Assembly (NCBI GenBank): GCA_003508835.1
Contig: PUFA01000084.1
Location: 2,294,001 to 2,358,000 of the forward strand
Direction: 5' to 3'
DNA length: 64,000 nucleotides
DNA from: Eonycteris spelaea
Lineage: Eukaryota > Chordata > Mammalia > Chiroptera > Pteropodidae
The position numbers and the translations under genes were made by a program. Shown here in pieces: positions 21,906-33,715 of this stretch. The notes beneath the pieces were generated by a model. It saw only the letters and a program-made list of their open reading frames with translations. It was not told where the DNA came from and did no database searches. Numbering within the stretch: position 1 is the stretch's first letter; each line of letters opens with the position of its first letter.

Positions 21906-23470
21906 TTGAAATAAATCTTAATGGTGTATTTTATTAACCCAATATGGCCAAATATTTTTATTTCATCATGTAATCTATAAACAAATTATAGAAGATATTT
22001 CACATAATTTTTTTAACAAAGTCTTTGAATCCAGTATGTATTTTACACCCACAACAACCTATTTAGACTAACCACATTTCAAGTGCTCAAGTAGCCACAT
22101 GTGGCTCGCTAGTGGCTTCTGTCTTGAGAGCAGCAGAGCTATAAACCATAACTTGTTTAATTTAAGCCTCTATAACATGTTGGAAATAGAGATTCTATTT
22201 TTAATTCTACTAGTAATAGCATACATTTTTAAAATTAATATTTTCACCTATAGTATTCAAATTTTTAAAGTTTAAAACAAACCAATTTGTGGATGTTCCT
22301 ATACATTTTTGAGGACTTAGTATTCTCTTCTTGATCTCGGTCTAATTTTTCAATTTTATTCATTTAGTCCAGCCTTATGATTCCAAGGTATTATGACCTA
22401 TGTTTCATCCATATAAAATGCATTTTTTTTAATTTTATTTTTTGGCTTTACTTTTATTTTTTTTTTCATCACATCCTTTCCCTCCATGGAATAACGAAAT
22501 TACTTCAATAATTTTTCAGTGTGTCATAAGGAGGCACTTAAATAAGATTTTGAGAATCAGATACTATAAAATATTAACCACTAACAATCATGCTGTGTTA
22601 AACTTATTCTTGTTTATCCTTTTTTTTGTTTTGGGCCATTCCTCCAGTTCTTATCAGGAGCATGCATTTTTACACAATGAGCACAATTTTTTTTTCATCT
22701 TGTGGCTGTTTCTCTCATGTGCATATATTAAATGTCATTATAAGATTCTCAGCAAAATTTTTTTGGTTAAAATTATCACTGCTTATTACTGTAAAAACTC
22801 TTCAGTGTTACAGATTTGTTCCAAATAGTAAAAATAGTTGGATTTCAAAAATACTTATTTTAATATGAGGTAATTTGACAAAGCTTTACAATTATTTAGG
22901 TCTATTATAAAGTCATAACTTTTATACTTACAAAATTGTTTTCTTTAAAAAGCCATGTTACCCAGCATATCATTTTCTGCCATGAATTTGCAACTTTGCT
23001 TTTGTATTAACAGAAAACCTTATTAATCCAATATTGGTTTATTCAGTATAGCAAGAAGACTGCTAGTCCCCAGATATCTAGATGCTCTGTTACTTTAATA
23101 AAAAATTTTAGATAATCTCAAGCAAGTTAATTGCAATTCTGTATTTTTCCTTTGGTCCCCTGCGTTAAGAATTAATAACACTTTTACTACATTATGTTAG
23201 CATTTTCCTAATACTAAAATTAAGCTTATAGAAGTGTAGTTTCTAGGGTAATTCTTTTTTACATTTTAAAATGATGTAGTTCTCTGATTTTTATCAAATA
23301 TTTTACTTGTTTTCCATGATGTCTCAAATTATTACCAATATCTACATATGTAATTTTATGGGTTTTTATATGTCTTTGTTTAATAAATTTTTACAATTTC
23401 ACCAAAAAGATAAATTAGGAGTACTTTCTAAAGTTTTTCTTTCAAAAATATTGTTTTCATTATAGAAACA
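21906..23470. other. AT-rich sequence, no gene seen
   Basis: Long T-rich and A-rich stretches. Some text (22240-22400) could be very old antisense L1 but cannot be aligned by eye. The 128-codon frame at 22442-22828 and its overlapping partner at 22626-22868 are rich in phenylalanine, leucine and isoleucine, as expected of random T-rich DNA, with no domain. Confidence 0.45.
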
Positions 23471-24300
23471 GTCACGATAGATTTCCTTTAAGTAGCATAC
23501 TTAACTCTCGCCAAAGTGCTGGAATAAGGTTATTCGTGCGTGTTTGTATCCTGAAAGAGTAGAATGTCTGGAGAAGGAGATAATGGAATTGATAACTCTG
23601 AAGGGGGGAGGGATCAAAAGCCCAACAAAGATTCTCTTACTTTAGTAGTTGAGTGGTGCATTTCTTCCATAACTACCTTATACTTTGGATAATTAACGGT
23701 CAGCAAGTCAGAACTGGCACAAAGGAAAATTAAGTTTTCCCATATTTATGGATAGATGTTGAAAACCTTCAGGCATCTATTTGCCTTTGCCACCTTATTT
23801 GTGATCAGTGTGAACAATTAAAATAGTATGGAAATATACTTAGGCTTGAAAACCAGGAAAGAGTGCCTCTCTTACGCTAGTTCTGAGCCTGCACACTTTC
23901 AAAGCTCACAAAGTGCTTACTGAAAAGAGAGTGATACAGGGAGGACATTTCTGAAAGTCAAGGATTTTAAAGAACAGAAACATTCAGGCCATATATGATG
24001 AACAAATACATGAACAGACAAGCTAAAAATAAGAATTACAAAAATCAATTTGATTTCAAATTTCTCTCAAAATTAATCCCTCAAAATAAAATCTTTGTAG
24101 GTTTGTCTAGTTAATTTGTTTTCTTCTGAAGGATACAGAAAATTGTTTGGATAAGAAAGCATATAGATAGTGGAAAAGTCATATTCTTTATTGAAAACAT
24201 TGTTGAGATATTTTAGTGTACACAATTAAAAACCTCAACAAGGTAAAATAGTGAATCATCATTGACATCAGTTAAATGTATAATTCATGCTACATTGAAT
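23471..24300. other. Unassigned, more complex sequence
   Basis: Less AT-biased than its flanks and free of any repeat that I recognise. There is no open frame of note. It could be unique DNA, but I see no specific signal. Confidence 0.4.
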
Positions 24301-25870
24301 TATTTTATTTTTATTAATTTATTACATGCATATTATGGAAATATCAATTATGAATGAAAAAACATTCATAACAAAAAGCATCAGTATCCTGCTTCTTTCT
24401 CCCAGTCTCATAGTCCCTTTGCCAGAAGCAACCACTTACAATTCTTGAGGCTGTTTCTTTAGTATTTTAATCCACATTTTGTATAACATGCTTATCATTC
24501 TTCTTAAACTATAAAATTGAGGCATTATTTATTGACATTCATTTATTAGAGCTGAGAATTCAATTTTATTTTTTCTCCTCCCATCTTTCTACTATAGTCA
24601 TATCACTTTTTTGTTAAATTAAAAATGTATATTATTATTATGCAGATATAATTCCGTGTTGAGCCAAGTAGTATACCATGGTTATTTTTCCTTTAATATA
24701 CAAATGTTCTTGGATGTAATAATTGTTTCATTATTTAATTTTGTTAGTTTTCTGTAGAAATGATGTTATTTTCCCCTAAGATTTGAATAGATCTGTTAAA
24801 AAAAAAACTACCGATAAATTTTCAAATACACACACATATTAGATATGTCCTTTTATTTTATTGTTGTTTTATCATTATTACCATTTTAATCCTGGAGACC
24901 TTTTCTTTACTTTATTATTTTCCTAAATTTATACTGACTTTTTGTCTTGCTTCAAACTCAAGAGTTTTTATATTTGTGCATGCAGATCCATGTCCATCTC
25001 TATACTTTGCTCTCTCTCATTTTGCTACAGTAAACTTCCTAATAACTCCCAAATAGTCTTTGAGAGGTATATCTTTCGGTTCTTTGGATTCTTAGGTTTG
25101 TATTCTATTCTCACCTCTTATTTAAAATTCAACCGAATAGATAATTTTACATCGAAAATTATTTTTGCTTAGAATTCTGAAAATTTGCTTATTTTTTTCC
25201 TGAATTATTACTTTACTTTCTGGCTAATATTACCTTCATATTTCTCTCTGTAATTTTTACCATGTCCTTATTTGTTTTCAATGATGTATTTGTGAGGGTT
25301 GATGATAATATGCAGGTGGGAAAAGAGGTTGCTATTTTAATAGTTGGTGTATAAGGATTTCAAGCAATCACTCTGTTTTATATCCCATATTTACAGTATT
25401 GCTTGCTTCTGAGTGTGAGCCTAGAAGTTATAACACTAATGAGGTTAGATATCACATATGAGCCCATTTTTGTCATTTAAGTGGAACTATTTAATTCTTC
25501 CTATTTTATTTCTGACTTCAAATTCATATATCATATTCATTTTAGCTTTCTATCTAGATTCTTTGTGTGTTAGTTACTGGTTTAAGCTCTTTAATATCAT
25601 ATTAGTAAGGTTTATATTGAGTTCAGAGATAAATACATGTTGTCCATCTGCTATTATTAATTGAAAATAAATTGATTTATGGTTACTAACTTGATTATAA
25701 AATAAGCATATAAAATCAAAGCCACTAAGAAGTCAAAGAAATAATTACTAATTGAAATATTAAGTAATAATAATATGGTACTAAAATTGCTGAATAAAAA
25801 AAAAGAGTGAGATGGAAGAAGAAATGACATTTTTTAAAAATTGTAAATGGCCTTAGGTTTGGGGAAAGAA
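24301..25870. other. AT-rich sequence, no gene seen
   Basis: Low-complexity-leaning sequence with T-rich stretches. The frames at 24942-25172 and 25458-25664 have AT-driven composition and no domain. Very old LINE sequence is possible but not demonstrable. Confidence 0.4.
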
Positions 25871-25877
25871 TGGGGGA

Positions 25878-25974
25878 TAATCTATATCTATCTATATCTG
25901 TTCTATATCTGTGTGTCTGTGTGTCTCCATGCAACCATACCATACATACATACCACATGAACACACACACACAA
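25878..25974 (+). repeat. Compound microsatellite (TATC, TGTC, ACAT, CA)
   Basis: Consecutive short tracts: 'tctatatctatctatatctg' near 25880, 'gtgtgtctgtgtgtct' near 25910, 'catacatacatacc' near 25940 and '(ac)n' near 25962. The opposing frames at 25725-25970 and 25870-26076 run through it and are not genes. Confidence 0.85.
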
Positions 25975-26189
25975 TATTCTTCCTTGGCACCTTATTCTCC
26001 TTCAGTCACAATGAATTTTGGGTTGAATGTTGGTTCATATCTAAAAACTGAGCAAGGAATCAAAAATGTTATTTAGATGACTTCAGAGCCTTATTTGATG
26101 CTGTCGATTAAAGAGAATGATTAGTTCCCTTCTTGGCTATTTTGCTTCTATGGATGCTATATTTTATTTAAAATTTACATAATTCTCTG

Positions 26190-27480
26190 TGGGGCATGCC
26201 CTTGGCTGTTCCTTCAACTGCAAGAAAAATACATACACCTGGCTTTCGAATAGTTAAGCCCACTACCTGGCCTCTATTGTTTGGGTGTCCTGTAATCACT
26301 CTGGACATTAGTAAGCCCAGATCTGTAATTGCGACTCCAATCATCATTCATGGTCTTCAGAGGAAAGCTAATACGGAACATGGTAGTGATGTTGGAGCCT
26401 TCTTTACTAGCACAGTCTTTGGTAAGTGGTGTAGTCTTTAGACACTACTATAGAACAAAGATCTCTGATGTGTTTTCTGGTCTCAAATAATGTATTCGCT
26501 TTAGCAGGTCTACTTCTTTGAGCTTTCAAATTTCTTTTTCTATTTTTTCCATTGGAATTTTTTTTTTACACCTAACCTTTTGTCGACCATCACTTTTCTC
26601 AAGCTTATAGCCCAAATCTTAGCATCATGTTCACCTTGTTTTCTGGCATTTTTGCCAGTGTGTCCTGTACCCTGAGTAGTGTTCTCAAAATGATTGGCTT
26701 TTCATCATCAAACCTATGTTCCACATACCTTGATCAAGAACCATCAAAATCCATTTCCATGCATACTCTTTCAGCCTTTGCCAGCACATGCAGCTTAGGT
26801 CCTGCAGATCCTTTGTCATATAGATTCTCTCTTCTCTTGTTGGATGTAGCCCAACCATGGTCAGGTATGTTGTGACATGACCCTACTTATTGGCTTAGTG
26901 GCCAGGAGATGAATTGGGTTAGATCATAAAGTGGGCATACATTGTTTGTTTGGGGAGATAATTTATATAATTTTCAAGCAAAGAGGGAGTACTAATCTTT
27001 AAGAGAGAGGAGTGAGCAACTTCTGCAGGCTCACGGAGTTCAAAAGAATCTGGGAGTCAAGATTTGTGTGTATTAACTCAGATATTTCCATATGTCAGGG
27101 TCCCAAAGTTTCTAAACCATATACTTACCTTGGCATAGTAGACCTGCTTAAGCTGAGAGTTTAATCTTTGGGCCCTGCTACTCTCTTATGAATAAGTTCT
27201 GAAAGTGTTCTCATCTTTCTCAACCATCTTTTTTTTTCCCCCACTGACTTTATAGTTACTGTTTTCCACATATTTTAAATACCCGATACATTGTACCATT
27301 AGTGAATTCCTTCCACCAGCATACCATCCTAGTTCATTACAGCTAACGGTTTTAATGATTGCTCTGTTACCTTGTACTGGGCTATCAGTACTCCACCTTT
27401 AGAATTGACTGGTTTCTCACTACTAGCAGGGTGAAGGGCGATCTGGATCCAAAAGCCCATTCCAAAGTCTACCTTCTCAG
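26190..27480 (-). mobile_element. ERVL-like internal-region remnant, antisense (tentative)
   Basis: This block is unusually rich in open reading segments on the minus strand for its age. One runs from an ATG at 26858 down to a stop at 26685 (57 codons). Its tryptophan- and leucine-rich second half reminds me of the conserved region near the end of retroviral gag, and this is an impression only. A second open stretch lies at about 27300-27480. It sits directly downstream (minus sense) of LTR-like text at 27481-27890, so I infer an old ERVL-class provirus remnant. All frames are interrupted. The plus-strand frames at 26196-26441, 26627-26875 and 27359-27550 would be shadows. Confidence 0.45.
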
Positions 27481-27890
27481 ACCACTCCTGGAATCAGTTG
27501 TCCCAGATTGGGTTTTCAATGAAGCATATTCCAAGATAGAGATAGCATGAAAGGTTTCTTAGGAGTGTTTTGGGGAGTAACATCTGAGGAAGGGAAAGGT
27601 TGAAAGCAGAATAGACAAAAAGAGAAGTTGAGCTGAAATGAAGTCTCAACAGAAAACTCAAGCAGTTCTACGAGGATCTTTGAAGCTGAGGTAACTCTTC
27701 AGTTTGTCCTGAGTTTGAGCAAAGGAATCATACATTTATACTGCCATGCTGATCAGTTATTAGTTACGGGCTATGCTTAGGAAAGAGACATGGCTTTCAG
27801 TGAGCTGTCTCTTTCCAGTTAAAGCAATCTCTAAAGGGGAGTAAATACTAAAGACTTTCCTCCAGGAAAGACTTTTCCTCCACTGAAGGG
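27481..27890 (-). mobile_element. ERVL-type LTR fragment, antisense (tentative)
   Basis: On the minus strand, text ending near 27490 has the layout 'cttcctcagatgttactccc' followed by an 'aagaaacct' remnant of the polyadenylation signal and a U5-like end. This resembles the MLT2/LTR16-type LTR end '...tccccaataaacctcctgca...gaacccgacctgcgaca'. The upstream U3 part (27570-27890) is not recognised independently. Confidence 0.4.
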
Positions 27891-27949
27891 GGATCTAAAT
27901 AGAACTTCACAATATTCATCATATATAGAAATGAAAAAGGACAAGATCG

Positions 27950-29100
27950 CTTGACGCAGTCATAAATAATAAGAACTAAATTGAAAGATGTATACAGGCG
28001 GATATCAAGACCTATTTTAAAGCTATAGAAATTAAATGATTATGGTATTAGTGTAAGAATAGGTAAATGGAAGATTGAAACAGAAGAGTCTAGAAATCAA
28101 CCTACATATGTGAATTTTGGACTGTGATGACAAAGATGGCATTATAATGAGTTTGTGAAAGTATATCTTTTCCAAAATTGATGTTGAACTAATTTAGATA
28201 TCCACATTGAAAAAATGAATCTTGACATGCAGTCTCAGACCACACAAAACATTTGGTCCAGATGGAATGTGAAAATGCTGAATATAGAGGCTGGAAATTA
28301 AAGTGTTTAAAAAAAAACACAGGAGGGTATCTTCATGCAGTTGAGTGAGACATGAAGCACTAATCATAGAAAAATAAATTTGATTAATTGTACTATTAAA
28401 ATTAAAACATTTTATTTATCAAAACACATCAAAAGACCTTAAGAGATTGTAAAGCAAGCCATAGAATAGAAGATAATTTGCTACAAATAAATGATTAAGT
28501 CGTATACAAAAATATGTGAAAACCTGGGCAAACCTATATGAAAAAATTGAAACTAATTCAAAAAATGAACATCCAAATGAATATCCAAATGATGAATTGA
28601 TACAGGAAAAGATGTTCAACCTCATTTCTCAACTATGTATTAAAAATTCAAATTTACATCGATGTACTTCAAACACCAGAATGACTAAAATTAAAAAGCA
28701 AAATTAACAAATTAAAACAAGTGGAGGTAAGAAGGAGAAATAGCTGAAAAGCTCTTGCTTGTCAGTGTTAGTTGATACCACCATTTGGAAAACTGTTTGA
28801 TAATATCTACTAAAGCTGAACATATGTATACCCTATTTGAAACAGAAATGTGTATATTCACCAAAAGATGTGTGTAAGAACTTTATAGCAGCAATATTGG
28901 TAATAGATCTAAACTAGAAACAACCTAAATGGCCATAAAAGAAGTAGAATGAATAAATAAGTTGTTATATTCATATAATAGATAATTATAATCATCAATG
29001 ACAATCTACAAATGATTATTATAGTTATATAAATTTAGATGAAACACACACTATTGAGTGATAAACAAGACACAAAAGAATACATACTGTGAGAAATGTG
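27950..29100 (+). mobile_element. Old L1 ORF2 C-terminus and 3' UTR, sense
   Basis: Sense L1 text: 'attttaaagctatagaaatt' near 28014, 'aagaataggtaaatggaaga' near 28057, 'aagatgttcaacctcatttc' near 28609, 'agcagcaatattggtaatag' near 28887 and 'gaaacaacctaaatggccat' near 28917. These match the last third of L1 ORF2. The frame at 28516-28707 is a fragment of it. It is 5'-truncated and heavily mutated. Confidence 0.8.
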
Positions 29101-29429
29101 TGTGTGTATATATCTGTTTTAAAAGCAGAAAAATTAATATATGATATTCTATATCATATTATTTGTTTCTTTTGTGTGGGAATATAGTAATTTTATAGAG
29201 GCACCAAGATACTTCTAGAGGGTTGTAAATATTCTCTTTATTATTGCTGATTATATGAATGTGAACTTTCATTTAGCCTATATATAATATATATATAATT
29301 TTATGTAATTTTTCATGCCTGTTATACTTTAAAATATTATTTACCAAAAATTTAAAAACTGTTATTCCCTTAACATGAAACAACTATCTTTAACATCAAA
29401 ATGGTATTGTGATAGTGGTGGTCCTAAGA
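29101..29429. other. AT-rich spacer between two sense L1 remnants
   Basis: TG/TA-rich start (29098-29115) and a short (TA)n at 29279-29300. It is probably diverged L1 3' UTR plus simple sequence, with no gene. Confidence 0.45.
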
Positions 29430-30610
29430 TGTCAGAAATAAAGAAAATATACTCTCTTTTACTACTAGTATTTAATATTTTTCTGGAAGTTTTATGTGAT
29501 GCAATAAGTTAAGAAAAATAAATTAGGGATATAAGTATTATTAGGTAGTGTCAAAATTATCATTTAAGTAAGTGACATTTTGACAATCTGAAAAATAAGA
29601 TAATTCACGATAAATGATTACATTTAATAATACAGGTGGAAAATTGGCAAGTTTAGAAATATATATATATGTATATATATACCATTGCTGTTTAGTTTCA
29701 TGAACCTATTAGGAAATAAAATTACAAAAATTATATTAATAATGTTTATGAGATCTAGTTTATGCCTATTATTATTAATAGTGTTTCCTTTTACTATTAT
29801 AGTTTCCTGGTTTAGATAACAAATTATATGGTCATCTTACTAATAAATACTAATAACTATAAAATATGTACAAAAAAACCCTAATAAGAAATGTAAGATA
29901 AGTACAAAAGATCCCTACCAAATATAATGAATTTATAAAGGCAAATGCCAAGACTCAAAACTAAAAATATTAATTCTTCATATAACACAATTTATAATAT
30001 GATATAATTCTAGTCAAAATATCAATGGATTTTAGAACAGTTTTAAAGATGTTTCTAAAGGTCATCCTAAAAATTAATGATTATAACATCTAAAAATTCT
30101 GAAAATAAAAGAATAATGAGAAGTGATTTGTACTGGTTGATAATGAAATGTTTTTGGAATGCCAAAGTCATTAAATAGTTTGATATGGATAAGAACTGGC
30201 TGATTAATGTACCAAGTAGAAAGCATAAAATAGACCTATCACACTGATATACAGAATGCACAGTTTATATGAAGTCAATATAGAAAGTAAGATGTATTGG
30301 GTAAATGATACATTCCAGATAATAAAATAGTTAAAACAAACAAACAAACAAACAAAAAGGAGGGGCCAATCATAACATGCTGAGAAGAAAATAAAGATTT
30401 GAGGTTCAGGGAAAATATTGTATGCATAAAAGAAAAACAACAAATCCTAGATCCGACTGATATTTTGCATAAATAACAAAATCGATATGTGTTTTTAAGT
30501 TATTATCAATGTTAAAATGATAGTTTAAAAAATGATAGAATTTGTGGGATATTTAAAATTTAATTATATAAATATTTTAATAGTAACAAAATAGATGAAC
30601 ACACTAATAA
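29430..30610 (+). mobile_element. Old L1 ORF2 remnant (RT motif C region onward), sense
   Basis: Starts at the 'LLFNIVLEVLA' block ('ttactactagtatttaatat' near 29459). It passes the degraded FADD box ('aaaattatcatttaagtaag' near 29552, catalytic aspartates lost) and continues through the 'NIYHTLE'-like segments into the 'WYWHKNRHIDQWNR' segment ('tagacctatcacactgatat' near 30232). A (CAAA)n tract lies at 30334-30356. The minus-strand frames at 30067-30261 and 30204-30443 are shadows. Confidence 0.72.
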
Positions 30611-30626
30611 AAATAGCCAAAATATA

Positions 30627-30980
30627 TTGCTGTGGACTCCCAAAATTTATATGTTGGAACGTTAATTTCTAATGTGATATTTGGAGGTGGGGCCTTTAGA
30701 AAGAAACTAGGTCGTAAGAGTGGAGGCCTCATAATGGACTCAGTGGTCTAAAGAAAGAGAGACTCAGAAGAGCTTGCTTCCTCTCTCTGCTCCTTTCCAT
30801 ATGTGGCTACGACAAGAAGACAGCCATTTGCAAACCAGGAAGAGCACCATCACCAAGTACCTCACTATGGTTGCACTCTGATCTCAGACTTCCAGTCTCT
30901 AGAACTGAAAGAAACAAAGTTCTGTTATTTAAGCCTCCCAATCTATGTTATTTCTTATAGAAGCCTGGACTGACAAAGAA
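30627..30980 (+). mobile_element. MLT1-type (MaLR/ERVL) solo LTR, near complete
   Basis: Excellent match along its length to the MLT1A/MST-type LTR: 'actcccaaaatttatatgtt' near 30636, 'ggtggggcctttagaaagaa' near 30686, 'gaagacagccatttgcaaac' near 30817, 'gacttccagtctctagaact' near 30887 and 'ctgttatttaagcctcccaa' near 30921. It ends in 'agcctggactgacaaag' near 30962. No internal region is attached on either side, so it is a solo LTR left by recombination. It sits between two L1 regions. Confidence 0.94.
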
Positions 30981-31512
30981 ATGTAACAGCGGGTGCTTAA
31001 TAATGATATTAATCATTAATCATAAATAATGACAAAAACGTCTAGTTAAATAGTTTCTCACAAAAATCGAAGAGATACACATTAAGAAAATTAGATTCTC
31101 TATTTAATTCATCCTTTTCAATTTAAGCTTTAATGGCTTAATCCATGATTTTATGTAGTTACTCTAGGACTATTTAGCTTTGGGAATGGATTATAAAATT
31201 TTTCTAGCAGATCAATAACTTTCCTTACTCCCATTGTTTTGTATTTACAAATAAGGGGTGGCTTTTTGTTTTTGAGGACTAAAGAAGAGTAATAAATTAA
31301 GAACAATGATATCTAGTATTGACAGAGTATTTTTATTCTTATAAAATATTTTAATAACTATAATTTCATTTTATTCTCCTGTACATTTAATTTTAAGCCT
31401 ATTTACAAATTTATACTTCCTTTCCTACCACACAATAAAACTAAACCAAAATGGAACATTGTGGCTATCTTATATTTTTAAATTTTAGTTTAGTTTTAAA
31501 ATGTTATATTTA
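30981..31512. other. Unassigned AT-rich sequence
   Basis: No gene or recognisable repeat. It carries one copy of the L1 target site at its right end (31513-31523). Confidence 0.5.
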
Positions 31513-31523
31513 AAAATATATAG
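31513..31523 (+). repeat. Left target-site duplication of the main L1
   Basis: AAAATATATAG here is repeated as AAAATATGTAG at 36929-36939 (one mismatch), immediately before the L1 5' sequence and immediately after its A-rich tail. The A-rich target is typical of L1 endonuclease-mediated insertion. Confidence 0.7.
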
Positions 31524-32329
31524 GAGGATTCTGGGACACATGGTGGAGTGAGAGACGTCCTCAGTTCCCTCTCCTTGAAACAATAGTAAGCTGAACATCT
31601 AAAACTCAACAAAAAACACCCAAACCTACACATCAGCATGTCTGAGCATAGGATCTGAACATAAGAGCTACACAGGTCAGAACACCGTGTGTTGGGCAAT
31701 GGACTGGGAGAAATAAAGAAGCTGCCTCTTGTAGCCTCTGTAGCTCTTTGCAGGAGGAGAGGAGGGAAGAAGGTGTGGTGACTTTCCAGAACACTCATGC
31801 TGCGAGTTCCTCGCAGCCGGTGGCAGGGCACAGTCATCAGGGCAGAAAGCAGAGAAGCAGGATGGGACCACAGTGAAACAATAGTTGATTTTTACTGGCT
31901 GCGACTGCAAAACTAAGGCCAAGAGGCAGCCTCCAACCTCCAACCCAGAGGGCCTCTTTCCCCAAAGCCTCCAAGACAGAACACCACGAAGCCCCAGAGG
32001 AATTTGAGCAAATGCTGCCAAGAATGTAGCTGGCACTGACAGGGACTGAAACTGAGGATACCAAGCATAATTAAATATCTACAAGAAAATAAAAAAGACA
32101 TTATTTAGGCTTTATATAAAGTAGGGATCCAAGAGGCTTAGATGCCACCTGGAAACCAAAAGAAAAGTCCCTCCTTTGTAGCAGGCTAAAAAAAAAAGAC
32201 CTTTATATAATAAATCTTCTTTCTGGAAAAGCAGCAGAATACACTTCCATTAATGCCCTGGTAAAGAAATAGTCCATTAAAAACCTAACCAAGGTGACAA
32301 GGCATCTCAGAGAAAAAAAAATCTCCAGA
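31524..32329 (+). promoter_or_regulatory. L1 5' UTR (former internal promoter)
   Basis: Begins 'gaggattctgggacacatgg', followed by 'tggagtgagagacgtcctca', the usual beginning of this L1 5' UTR type. It is clearly GC-richer than the surrounding DNA and has few CpG left. A functional L1 5' UTR would hold a sense promoter and often an antisense one. Whether the entire original 5' UTR is present cannot be judged. The overlapping minus-strand frames at 31496-31837, 31677-32036, 31837-32064 and 31913-32101 are by-products of its GC-rich composition. Confidence 0.7.
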
Positions 32330-33186
32330 AAATAAGCTTACAGACATAGAAATATGCAACTTAAATGAGAGAGAATTCAGGATGGTACTTCTGAAAAAAC
32401 ACAGTGCATTCCAAAATGAGTCATATCAACAATTTCAGGAATTGAGAAAACAACTAGATGAGGAGAGCAAGGAGATTGAAACTCTAAAAAAGGACTGAAT
32501 AGATCTTCTGGAGATAAAGAAAACACACTGCAAGAGGTGAAAAATGAAATAACAAACTTTAGAAATAAAGTTGAAGAAATGGAGGAAAGGATCAGTGATA
32601 TAGAGGACAGAAATCTAGAAATAAATCAGTAGAAGGAAGAGAGAAACCGAAGAATGAAAAATAATGAAAGAGAAATACAAGAACTAGCTGATACCATCAG
32701 GAGAGGAAACATAAGAATAATGGGCATTATCGAAGGTGAGGAAAAGGAGCAGGGACTAGAAAGCAATTCACACAAATAGTGGACGAGAATTTCCCAAATC
32801 TAAGGAAAGAGCTGAAACTTGGAATTTAAGAAGTCAAGAGAACACCCAATTATTGCAACCCAAAAAGGCCTTCACGGGGCACATTGTATTAAAGTTATCA
32901 AAAATCAACAACAAAGTAGAATTTGCAGGGCAGCCAGAGAGAAGAAAACAGTAACATATAAAGGAAAAACCATTAGGTTATCATCGGACTTCTCAGCACA
33001 AACCTTACAAGCCAGAAAGTAATGGAATCAAATATTTAAACTATTAAGTGAAAGGAATTACCAACCTAGAATAATGTATCCAGCTAAGCTCTCCTTTAGA
33101 TGTGAAGAGGAATCAAGACCTTTGCAGATATACAAAAATTGAGGGAATTCTGCACTACGAGGCCTGCACTACAGGAAATAATGTAA
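32330..33186 (+). pseudogene. L1 ORF1 (RNA-binding chaperone) pseudogene
   Basis: Encodes the remains of the L1 ORF1 protein, which forms a trimer, binds L1 RNA and acts as a nucleic-acid chaperone in the L1 particle. A lysine/glutamate-rich heptad-repeat segment (coiled coil) spans about 32390-32680. The RNA-recognition domain begins near 'RRGNIRIMGI' (about 32698-32733), and the C-terminal domain is visible as 'AAREKKTVTYKGK' (32930-32970) and 'RLSSDFSAQTLQAR' (about 32972-33017). The frame closes at the TAA at 33184-33186. Inactivating changes include TGA near 32497, TAG near 32629, a frameshift before 'tagtggacgag' (32777) and TAA at 32827. The 67-codon open piece at 32819-33022 is the best-preserved part. 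Confidence 0.88.
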
Positions 33187-33296
33187 GGGTCAGCTCACCT
33201 AAAACAAAATAACAACAACAAAAAAACCATAATTAGGAATAAAGTGACTATCAGGCAAATAGAAGCAGAGGAGTGCAACCCTTACTAAGAATAGGG

Positions 33297-33337
<41 letters not shown>

Positions 33338-33715
33338 TAATATAATTCTTAAATAATAAATAATAAATCTTAATAAAAAGAGAATTGCCATAGCAAGATA
33401 ATAATGAATGTTCAGCATACATAGGGACAGACTGAGATAACAATGACTGGAAAGGAGAGGATTCAAAGACCCACATTCACAATGGGGAATGGTGATAAGG
33501 CACTTGCAGAAGAAAATGGATGACTGTATATACATAACTGTCCTTTACATCTTCGTAATGGTAATCACATACCAAAGATTCAGAACTGAAGTATAGAACA
33601 TAGAACAAGAAGAACCAGAGGGAGAACCTATAAAAGCCAGCCAAAATAAAGAAAACAGAAACACAAGAACAAAGAAGCAATGGAAACACTGAGCTACCAG
33701 AAAGCAAAAGATAAA
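33187..33715 (+). other. L1 inter-ORF spacer with microsatellite
   Basis: About 530 bases separate the ORF1 stop from the ORF2 start, much longer than the short spacer of primate L1s. The sequence is A-rich and holds a (TAA)n tract at 33299-33338. The minus-strand frames at 33285-33476, 33299-33535, 33477-33707 and 33545-33736 are by-products. Whether the long spacer is typical of this L1 lineage or due to mutation of a longer ORF1 cannot be told from one copy. Confidence 0.6.
33299..33338 (+). repeat. (TAA)n microsatellite
   Basis: About thirteen TAA units inside the L1 inter-ORF spacer, probably grown after insertion. Confidence 0.97.

Noticed and set aside
22442..22828. 128-codon open frame
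   Set aside because: Phe/Leu/Ile-rich composition follows from T-rich DNA. It has no domain, and another frame overlaps it.
26627..26875. Plus-strand 82-codon frame considered as a secreted protein
   Set aside because: The opposite strand gives a better retroelement explanation, and the plus-strand frame has no homology that I recognise.
31496..32101. Four overlapping minus-strand frames of 62-119 codons
   Set aside because: All lie opposite the GC-rich L1 5' UTR, where stop codons are rare. They show no known domain.
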